The position numbers and the translations under genes are program-made. A stretch of 31,127 nucleotides of DNA from Christensenella sp. UBA3770. Lineage in GTDB: Bacteria > Bacillota > Clostridia > Christensenellales > CAG-1252. Shown one piece after another: positions 6,485 through 14,200 of the stretch. Each line of letters begins with the position of its first letter. Position 1 is the stretch's first letter. The notes beneath the pieces are model-generated. The model saw only the letters and a program-made list of their open reading frames with translations. It did not search any database and was not told the DNA's origin. Where the stretch lies: NCBI GenBank assembly GCA_002371075.1, contig DFFS01000032.1:1-31127 (forward strand), read 5' to 3'.

Positions 6485-9400
6485 ATGAAAAAACTTTTGA
6501 TCATCATACCCATCGTGGTCGTCGTTGTCGCGGCAACCGTACTCGGTCTTTATGCTGCCGGTGTGTTTGGCAAAAACACGCAGGAGCCCGTTGCGTACGC
6601 CGTGGAAGCCTCTGCGTCGGAGCCCGGCGTTTTCAAAGGGTTTACGACGGATGCTTTCTTTGACATTCGCGCCGATCGCGATCCGTCCACTTCTCTGGAC
6701 AACTTTGTGATCATTCGCGACAACAAGGGCAACAAAGTCCCGTTAAAGAGCACCAGGCAGGGTGACGGCGTTTACCGCATCACCGCGCGTGACGGCTTTA
6801 AGGAGCGCGCTTCTTATCAGATCTGGGCAACGGGCGCCACGTTCGCCGATGAAAAGTACAAGGGTCTCGACACCTTTATCTTTATGACCAAAGGTGAGGA
6901 GAAGGAGGTCGTAACCGTCAACCCCGCCATCAAACAGACGGCGCTTGCGGGCACCACGGTGGAAACGGTTGCCGTCGGCGGCGACACCTTCTACAACGTC
7001 GTTCTTGCCTCCGCGGCGGACGCGCGTTACCAAGAGGGCGACGTGATCCTTGCCAAAAAACCCACGGAGGGTCTTTTCTCCGATGATCTCAAGGCGCTTT
7101 ACTCCGGCGATATCGCGGGCTATCAATACAACGACATGGCGGCTTATTACGTGCTCCGCACGTCCGAGGTGGTGGATGGCAAGGAGGAGGTGTACTGCCG
7201 TCTTGCTTCCGTCAACGAAGTGGTTACCGAGCTTGACATCAACAAGACCCTGACCATTGACGAAAACAACTTCTCCGTCAACGAGGAGCTCCTGCAAGAA
7301 GCCCTTGAAAAGAGCGATTTCACCGCCGCTGTGTACGAGGCGGCGCTTGAGACGTTTGACATGTTCAGCGGTCAGTTTGAAAAGACCGTCAAGGACAGCC
7401 CCAAGATGGTTGCCAAGTTCACCTACGACGTCACCACCGACAAGATCCAACTCAACTTCTACTTTACGATCACGCTCGCAAAGGGCATGGATCTGGTCTT
7501 TGCGGTCAAAAACACCATTTACATCACCCCCAACATCAACTTCGATTATGAGATCAACGGCACCGACCTTGACCTGCAGCTTGACCTTGGCGTAAACCTC
7601 AAGACCAAGACGGTCTGCTCCATTGAGATGGAGACGCCCGACGCCAAACTTCAAGCCAAGGATATGGACGATTTCAAAAACAAGTTTAAGGAGCTCGTCT
7701 CCGGCAAAACGGCGGAGAAGGGCATCGTCGGGGCGGAGCTTCCGATCTATTCCTACAAGTACCCGATCTACTGCTTCGTGCTCGGCATCGAGTTCGGCGT
7801 GGACATCAACCTCGGCATCAAGGCGCAACTCTCCTTTGAGTACGACTACAACACCGACATCACCGTGGGCGTCACCTACGTCAACGGCGAGCTGAGCTCT
7901 TACAAGAGCATCGACACCTCTTCCGAGGCAAAGGACCTTGTCCTCCTTGGCAAACTCAAGGCGGAGGCGGGCGTGTACGTCAAACTCACCGCCAGCTTGC
8001 TGGAGGTCGCGGGCGTCGGCTTTAAGGTCGGCACCGGCGTTTATGCGGAACTGGGCGGTCAGGTCCGTTTGGATATGAAAGCCGCCGTTGAGGATAAGAC
8101 CCTGCATATCATCAAGGGCTATTACGTGACGGGCGGTTTGTATTTGGACCTCAGCTTTGAGCTCAAGGCAGGCGTCACCCTCCCCGTGATCGGCTGGAAG
8201 GGCTATGAAAAGAACTTTGATCTGTTCCGTTGGGAGTACCCGCTGTTTGAGTTTGGCTCCAAGTACCTTGTGCAGTCTCTCGTCAACGAGGAAATGGCGG
8301 TTGAGATCCGGGGCAAAAACCAAAAGTTTGACACCGTCAAAGTCAACGCGTTCGATCTTGACAAGGTCGCCGACGCCAAGGATATCACGGTCGGCATCGA
8401 CGCCTTTGACGTGGAGTACGTTGACGACGCGGCGTCCTACATCACCTTTAAGGACGGGCTTGTGACGGTCAACCCCACCGTGGGGTATGAGTTTGAGGCA
8501 AAACTCAAAATCACCGCCAAGTCGGATAACTACGTGACCGGCATCGTCACCTTCCACAAGGCGGCGGTCATGCCCACTTGCGCCGTTACCGCGCTCTCCT
8601 TTGACAAGATCAATCCCGCGGACGTCACCTTTGACGTAAAGGTCAACCAGTCCGCGTTCGTGGAGCTCCTTTGCGACGGCACTTTGGTCACGGACAATCA
8701 TTACGATCGCACCTTTGACGGCGCGATCACGCTGTCCAAGACGTATCTTTCCGATCTCACGGTGGGCGAGCACGGCTTCACCTACGTCACCGACAAGGGT
8801 CGCGTGTATCTGACCTTAAACGTCATCGATTCCACGCCCATCACCGCAAACAAGACCACCGGCACCTTCTTAAAGAGCAGCAAGGCAAACGTCACGTTCA
8901 ACTTGGTGCTCTCCGGCAGCAAGGTCACCGAGGTGGAGGGGCTCCAAAAGGGCGAGTACAGCGTGGATAGCGCGGGCACCTTTGTGATCTATGCGATCGC
9001 GCTTATGCAAAAGGATGCGGGCGTTTATCCGTACACCGTCAAGGCGTCCAACGGCAGCTCTCTTGGGCTTTCCGTCACCGTCAACGACGATCGTCTGCCC
9101 GAGCTGCTCGGCACAAGCTACACCTTTGGTAAAAACAGCGGCGTCACGATGGATGTGACCGTTCCGTACGTCGCGTACGGCTACACCGTCACCGGCGTCA
9201 GCGGCAACGGCATCGCAAAATCCGGCTACGACATCACCAAAGCGGGCGTCGTGACCATCAAAAAGGCGTTCCTTGCCGGCTTGAGCCAAGGCAGCTACAA
9301 CTTTAACATCGCGTTCTCCAACGGGGAAGACAGCTGGTCTCCCGCCATCAGCGTCAAGGTGCTTGACACCGCCACCATCATCGCGGCGGTTTCGACGGCA

Positions 9401-10216
9401 ACCTTTGACCGCAACGCTCCCGCAGACGTGGAGTTTAAGGTGGTCACCACCGCCGACAACCTGACCGTTTCCGGCGCGGGCTTGACCTCCGCAGGGTACA
9501 CCTTCTCTCGCAGCGACGCCTCGTTGAAACTCCTTGCAAGCTATATGAAGAAGCTTGCCGTAGGCACCTATGAGTTTACCGCTTCGGCGTCCTCCGCAAA
9601 CGTCACCTTGACCCTTACGGTCATTGACACCGCCGTGCCGGAGATCGAGTCCGCCGAGGGCGGCGTGGTCACCATCGATTACGACAAGGCAAAGGCGGGC
9701 GACCGTTTCTTTGAGATGCTTCTTGCCGGCGCTTCCTTTGACAAGGTGGACGGCCGCGGCATCACGGCGGAGGATTACACCACCGCCATCGACGCGCAAA
9801 AGGGCACCACAAAGGTCACCATCAAGGCGGAGTATCTTGGCGCTCTCCGCGTCGGCAGCTATGAGTACATCGTTTTGACCGACGTCAACGTCTCCACCCT
9901 TGTGATCAACGTGACCGACTCGCGCAAGCCGGAGACCGACACCGAAACCAGCCTCTCCTATACGCTTGGTTCGCAGGAGTCCAGGCAGGTCACCTTTGCA
10001 AACTACGAGCACGGCATCAAGAGCATCTCCGTCAAGGGCGGGGAGGACGTGTCGCTTTACTCCGGTGATTGCGACTTTGACGCGGCAACCGGCGCGTTTA
10101 CGCTCAACGCCTCCTATCTTGAGACGCTGGAGGCAAACACCTACGTGACGCTGTTCCTGACCTTTGACGATGAGCTGTCGACGGTTTTGACCATTACGGT
10201 CGCCGTCACCAAATAA
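6485..10216 (+). CDS. Membrane-anchored surface protein with six X2-like modules
   Basis: A 1,243-aa exoprotein. Residues 4-26 are one hydrophobic helix, probably an uncleaved N-terminal anchor because no clear signal peptidase site follows. Residues 50-300 have no recognised family. Residues about 300-620 are a beta-rich domain of alternating strands (such as LDLQLDLGVNLKTKT and GVYVKLTASLLEVAGVGFK), also unrecognised. From about 705 to the end are six Ig-like repeats of roughly 90 aa with the X2 pattern: a strand opening like FDRNAPADVEF, a GYxF turn, YxxxLxxGTYEF, then a strand ending in VxDT. X2 modules accompany cohesins in clostridial scaffoldins. No cohesin, dockerin or catalytic domain was seen. 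It is a single-gene unit with its own promoter, and a hairpin follows. Confidence 0.8.
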   Translation: MKKLLIIIPIVVVVVAATVLGLYAAGVFGKNTQEPVAYAVEASASEPGVFKGFTTDAFFDIRADRDPSTSLDNFVIIRDNKGNKVPLKSTRQGDGVYRITARDGFKERASYQIWATGATFADEKYKGLDTFIFMTKGEEKEVVTVNPAIKQTALAGTTVETVAVGGDTFYNVVLASAADARYQEGDVILAKKPTEGLFSDDLKALYSGDIAGYQYNDMAAYYVLRTSEVVDGKEEVYCRLASVNEVVTELDINKTLTIDENNFSVNEELLQEALEKSDFTAAVYEAALETFDMFSGQFEKTVKDSPKMVAKFTYDVTTDKIQLNFYFTITLAKGMDLVFAVKNTIYITPNINFDYEINGTDLDLQLDLGVNLKTKTVCSIEMETPDAKLQAKDMDDFKNKFKELVSGKTAEKGIVGAELPIYSYKYPIYCFVLGIEFGVDINLGIKAQLSFEYDYNTDITVGVTYVNGELSSYKSIDTSSEAKDLVLLGKLKAEAGVYVKLTASLLEVAGVGFKVGTGVYAELGGQVRLDMKAAVEDKTLHIIKGYYVTGGLYLDLSFELKAGVTLPVIGWKGYEKNFDLFRWEYPLFEFGSKYLVQSLVNEEMAVEIRGKNQKFDTVKVNAFDLDKVADAKDITVGIDAFDVEYVDDAASYITFKDGLVTVNPTVGYEFEAKLKITAKSDNYVTGIVTFHKAAVMPTCAVTALSFDKINPADVTFDVKVNQSAFVELLCDGTLVTDNHYDRTFDGAITLSKTYLSDLTVGEHGFTYVTDKGRVYLTLNVIDSTPITANKTTGTFLKSSKANVTFNLVLSGSKVTEVEGLQKGEYSVDSAGTFVIYAIALMQKDAGVYPYTVKASNGSSLGLSVTVNDDRLPELLGTSYTFGKNSGVTMDVTVPYVAYGYTVTGVSGNGIAKSGYDITKAGVVTIKKAFLAGLSQGSYNFNIAFSNGEDSWSPAISVKVLDTATIIAAVSTATFDRNAPADVEFKVVTTADNLTVSGAGLTSAGYTFSRSDASLKLLASYMKKLAVGTYEFTASASSANVTLTLTVIDTAVPEIESAEGGVVTIDYDKAKAGDRFFEMLLAGASFDKVDGRGITAEDYTTAIDAQKGTTKVTIKAEYLGALRVGSYEYIVLTDVNVSTLVINVTDSRKPETDTETSLSYTLGSQESRQVTFANYEHGIKSISVKGGEDVSLYSGDCDFDAATGAFTLNASYLETLEANTYVTLFLTFDDELSTVLTITVAVTK

Positions 10217-10217
10217 G

Positions 10218-10341
10218 GCGAGCGAATATAGCACTGCATTTGCTTTGTTACTAACTGCAAGGCGGCGAAATCACGTACAAGGAGTACGCTCATTCGCCGC
10301 CTTTTGTTGTGCCTCGCAACTGTAGCACTCTCTTCGCTCGC
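10218..10341. terminator. Nested hairpin / probable terminator downstream of X2-repeat gene
   Basis: The inner hairpin pairs AAGGCGGCGAA (10259-10269) with TTCGCCGCCTT (10293-10303). An inner stem CGTAC/GTACG is nested in it, and a short TTTT (10302-10305) ends the 3' side, enough to terminate the upstream gene. Outside it, GCGAGCGAA (10218-10226) is mirrored by TTCGCTCGC (10333-10341), making a nested structure of about 124 nt. Its two-level symmetry is more than a terminator needs and resembles a palindromic repeat element. Confidence 0.65.
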
Positions 10342-10472
10342 GAAAGCTGTAACACCTTGACACCCTTTCTGAAGGCAAAGCCCGAAGGAAAAAAGGGCGC
10401 GACGCGTTGTCGGGAGAGGGGGACATAGGGGGACTTCTTGGACCGCCCCTCGCCGTGCACCCTTTCCGGGGT

Positions 10473-10500
10473 CCCTGCAAAACGCTTGCGTTTCGTGGGG
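10473..10500 (+). repeat. Clamp hairpin, GCAAAACG stem
   Basis: GGGGT-CCC-T, then GCAAAACG, loop CTTG, CGTTTCGT, GGGG. The inner 8-bp stem has one A-C mismatch. It has the same frame as the hairpins at 10652, 10709, 18142, 18198, 18252, 18493 and 18735, but a different inner stem. Confidence 0.6.
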
Positions 10501-10601
10501 TGGGTTTAAAGGGGGATCGTCTGCCGCAAAGCGGGAGAGGGGGATTTTCAAACCGCAACCCTGCTTGCAAACATGATTTCCGACGAAAAATGCTTTCGCA
10601 T

Positions 10602-10695
10602 AAAAACCCTCATCGCGCAAAGATAAATCTTCGCGCAATCACGCCGCAAAGCCCCAAAGAATTATCTGAATTCTTCGGGGACCCCGATGTGGCTT
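10602..10695 (+). repeat. Inverted repeat arm, left (94 nt)
   Basis: Aligned by eye with the reverse complement of 18478-18571, with three mismatches in 94 positions. It runs from AAAAACCCTCATCGCGC, through the small dyad GCGCAAAGATAAATCTTCGCGC, to CCCCGATGTGGCTTT. The two arms bracket the 2,181-aa gene. Confidence 0.85.
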
Positions 10696-10737
10696 TCACG
10701 CCACAATACCCCAAATAATCTTTAGGATTATTCGGGG
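10652..10737 (-). repeat. Two clamp hairpins in reverse orientation
   Basis: First hairpin (10652-10680): CCCC, AAGAATT, loop ATCTG, AATTCTT, GGGG. Second (10709-10737): CCCC, AATAATC, loop TTTAG, GATTATT, GGGG. Both have a single A-C mismatch between clamp and inner stem and are followed by ACCCCGAT(G/A)TGGC. The inner 7-bp stems differ at several positions yet remain fully paired. Confidence 0.8.
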
Positions 10738-10806
10738 ACCCCGATATGGCTATTCGCGCTGCCTTTACAAAAGGGCGACAAGGGGTGAAAATTCAACATT
10801 CCTTCC

Positions 10807-10920
10807 GACGGCGACGCCGTCAATTCATGAAGCATAGCTTCAATTCATGGCGGCAGCCAATTCATGGCAAAGCCAATTCATGACCGAAGGTCAATTCATG
10901 ATCCGCAAGGATCAATTCAT
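10807..10920 (+). repeat. AATTCAT-spaced mini-hairpin array (six units)
   Basis: Six perfect hairpins are each followed by an identical AATTCAT. The hairpins are GACGGC-GAC-GCCGTC, GAAGC-ATA-GCTTC, GGC-GGCA-GCC, GGC-AAA-GCC, GACC-GAA-GGTC and GATCC-GCAA-GGATC, in 15, 13, 10, 9, 11 and 14 nt. Spacers are at 10822, 10842, 10859, 10875, 10893 and 10914. Stem sequence changes from unit to unit while complementarity is kept. No T run follows, and no gene is present. Confidence 0.9.
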
Positions 10921-11141
10921 CCGCGCGCGCATATATTTAAAGGATGCGCGGGGCTGCGCGAAAAAGGTGGAAGAAGCGGCATTAGGGCGCGGGGACACGG
11001 TGTAAACAGTTTATCTTAAAAATTGTCAAATATCTGTTTATCTTGTAAAAACGCGGTAAAATAGGGGGATTTTGGCGGTTTTGTGTCAAATACGGGCGTC
11101 GGCATCGGTCAGGAATAGGTAAAAATTGTCATAAAAAAGGC
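10921..11141. promoter_or_regulatory. AT-rich upstream region with direct repeats
   Basis: No gene is visible. The direct repeats GTTTATCTT (11009-11017 and 11036-11044, 27 bp apart) and AAAAATTGTCA (11018-11028 and 11121-11131, 103 bp apart) lie upstream of the promoter of the 2,181-aa gene and could be regulator sites. A further TGTCAAATA variant is near 11083. Confidence 0.35.
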
Positions 11142-11171
11142 TTGAAAAATTAAGATTTCATATGGTACAAT
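11142..11171 (+). promoter_or_regulatory. Promoter of the 2,181-aa surface gene
   Basis: TTGAAA (11142-11147), an 18-nt spacer, then TACAAT (11166-11171) with an upstream TGG that makes it an extended -10. The start codon is 113 nt downstream. Confidence 0.65.
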
Positions 11172-11177
11172 TATTTT

Positions 11178-11284
11178 GTGCAAGTAGGCACGCTATTTTT
11201 GCGTGCAAATGTAGCAATGCTTGCACATAGCATTTTATTTCATAGAAATAAGGCGGGGCAATCCCGTCGGGAGGTAACAAATTT
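11178..11284 (+). promoter_or_regulatory. Structured 5' leader
   Basis: The predicted untranslated leader can fold three hairpins: GCACGC/GCGTGC (11188-11206), TTATTTC-ATA-GAAATAA (11235-11251) and CGGG-GCAAT-CCCG (11254-11266). GGGAGG (11269-11274) lies 10 nt before the ATG. No known riboswitch was recognised. The hairpins may stabilise the mRNA or gate translation (inference). Confidence 0.4.
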
Positions 11285-14200
11285 ATGAGTATTGCAAAGA
11301 AGTCAATCAAATGGCTCGTTGCAACCATCGTTATCTTTGCGCTTATTTTGACTGTATCTCTTGCAGTCGGTAGCGTGACGAGAGCGAGTGCAACGACACC
11401 GCAAGACACGGATCATGATGTAGACGTCCATGTCTTTGTGGCGGATTCGGCAGAACTTGGGACATACCCCAATCTGATCAAATCCACTTCGGCAAGGGTT
11501 GTCACGGTTTATTATTGCTATGACATCTCCATGGATGCCACTTCAACCCTGTCCGAGTTTTCCGCGGCTCCGGTGCTGAAGTATGGCAACACCACGGTGC
11601 GCCCGACCCAAATCGATTTGAACAACAATTTCACTTCGAAAGTAGAGATCAGCAACCACACCAATGCCGACGAAGGGTATCTCGCATCGACCGGTGCGGC
11701 AAAGGCTTTCAACATCTCGTTGAAGGCAGGCGCCAAGGCTGCGGACCTGAACTCCTACATCTCCGGTGCGTTTGACCAAACCAAGTATCTGTTCTCTGCC
11801 GATTACGCCATCGCCGCAAACGCGGTTGGCGCTTACGAGCTGGATTTCGGCACGCCCACGATGTTCTCCTTGAGTTCATCCAACGACGTCTATTATCCCG
11901 CTATTGAGAACGGGGATTTCAACATCCGCGCCATCATCCCCATCCCCACCGCTGTTGAGGGGCTTGTCTACACCGGTGCGGAGCAGACCGGTGTGACCGT
12001 GGATTACACCTTGGGTTACGAGCTTGAAGAAGGCGGCTCCATTGCCGAAACCAACAAGGGCAACTACAGCGCGACCTTTGCTCTTTTGGATATTGACACC
12101 ACTTGCTGGGAGGGCAACACCATCACCGATAAGACCGTGCCTTGGTCCATCGCCAAGATGCAGATCGCAATCCCCGAGGTTGGCAGCGGCACCTACACCT
12201 ACACCGGTGAGGAGCAGACCTACGCTTTTGCGGCGGCAATTAACAGCACGTATATCGAGATCACCGATGGCACCAAAATCAACGCCGGCACCTACACCGT
12301 GACGGCAAGTCTTAAGGACGCCGCCAACACCAGATGGGCAGGTGGGGGCGACGACGTTGCCGACAAGGTCTACACCGACGCTTTTGTGATCAATCCGTTC
12401 ACCGTAGCCATTCCGGAAGCAAAGTCCGGCAAGACCTACATCTATGACGGCACCACCCAAACCTTCTTGTATGAGGATGAGCTGCTTACCGACTACTACA
12501 CCTATGAGCCGGTGACCGGCAAAGATGCCGACACGTATGTAGTTACCTTTGAGTTAAAGGACAAGGCAAACACGGTTTGGACGGGTAATACCACCGCCAA
12601 TCAGTCGGTGCAGTTTACCATCGCGCCCAAAGCGGTTACCCTTGCCTTTAGTTCCGACAACTACAACGCAACATACAACGAGGAGATCACCGCTCACGTG
12701 CCGACCACTGAGGACGTTGTTGAAGGTGACAATCTTCAAATCGGCGTCAGCGGCACCCCCGAGCAGGGTGATCCCGTGGGCGTTTATAACTTGACCGCAA
12801 CTTGGGACACCACCAACACCAACTACACCGTGACGGGCGCAGCTGCGACGTACACCATCAACACGAGATACATCCCCATCCCCGTCAAGGATACCACCGT
12901 TACTTACACCTATACCGGTGAAGAGTTGACCTTTGCGTTCACCGAGGATGTCGATGAGGAGTATGTTGTTCTTGCAAACAACGTCAAGACCTTGCCGGGC
13001 ACTTACAACGTAACCGCAAACCTCAACACCGCTGTCCATGGCAACAACATCGCTTGGGCGGATAACGGCGAGGGAGAATACGAGTATGAGTTTGTGATCG
13101 ATCCCGCCATGGTTTCCGTGAGCTTTGTCGGCGTTTTCAACGACGTTGAAAAAACCCTTGCGGAAGACGTTGAGCTTGCAGTTCTTGCCAATCTTCCCAC
13201 TTACGACGTGCGTTGGTTTAAGCCGGTTGGTTACACCTTTAACAATGCGGCGGCAACCACCGTTACCTTTGAGATGAACGAAGGCGTCGTTTACATTGCA
13301 TACTCCTACGCTGTCGGCGCGGGCGATGCGGACGGCGACGGCGTCATCACCGCGGGCGACGTCATCCAAATGAAGAGATACTTCGTCGGCTTGGATGAGG
13401 CACAGTTGATTGCGGATGCGGATGCCGCTTGGGCTAACAGCAGCAACTCCGCTTACAATGCGGTTGCGGTTTTGAACACCGCGCTTGACGTCAACGGCAC
13501 ATTGACCTTCCGCACCAACGATATCGTTGCGGTGCGTGAGGCGCTTGCCACCGGTTATGACTACAAAGTCGTCATCGAGGAGGGCATTCAACTTGTTAAA
13601 AAGGTAAACCGCATCACCGTCACCACCTATGAGGCGCTTGACGATGCGGGCTGGAGCTTGTTGAAGGCTCTCAAGGCGGGTTATCCCGTTACCTTGGGCG
13701 CGCCCATCGCCGCTGCCAACAAGGACTTTGTCCTTGACAGTGACATCCCCGTGGACATCAACCTCGGCAGCTACAGGCTCACGGTGAAGGGCTTCACGCT
13801 CAACACCAACACCACCGGCGCCACCCTTAAGATCACCAACGGTACGCTTTACACCGTCAACGGCATCACCGTCACGGCGCCGAGCGGCAACGTCATCGTT
13901 GCAGACGTCAACGGTTACTCCTACGACGGCACCAGCGTCAACCTCGCTGCGTACTCCGAGTCCTTGCACATTGAAAACAACGTTGCTTTCTACATCTATC
14001 ACCAAAAGGTAGACAACCAGCCCGTTGCTTTGGCGGAGTTTGTGGAAACGGTTACTTCTGCGGATGCTCTTACCGCTCTTGCGGATACCCGTATCCATGA
14101 TACCACGGAGAGGATGCAAGAGATCGCCGCGATCAAGGCGGATACCACCTTGGACGATGAGGCAAAAGCTACGGCGATCAACGCCAAGGAAGTTAAGAAG

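Larger units (their letters stand above)
10346..10800. repeat. Upstream intergenic repeat cluster
   Basis: This is a gene-free stretch. Reading frames here translate repeats and show no domain, ribosome site or codon pattern. It contains a diverged inverted copy of the CCCTTTC...GGGTGTCAA element (10355-10376), one clamp hairpin (10473-10500), a Gly/Pro-coding G-rich run, a section at about 10545-10600 resembling the reverse complement of about 18575-18640, the 94-nt inverted-repeat arm and two more clamp hairpins. It ends in a CCTTT-ACA-AAAGGG hairpin (10762-10775). The same blocks recur, mostly inverted, at 18.05-18.8 kb. Confidence 0.7.

Noticed and set aside
10407..10718. Coding region on the plus strand in the upstream repeat cluster
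   Set aside because: The frame translates G-rich repeats and clamp hairpins. It has no ribosome site or domain, and the same sequence recurs inverted near 18.5 kb.
10807..10920. CRISPR array
   Set aside because: The constant unit is only 7 nt and the variable segments are 9-15 nt and palindromic. CRISPR repeats are about 23-50 nt with non-palindromic spacers of about 26-50 nt. No cas genes are present.
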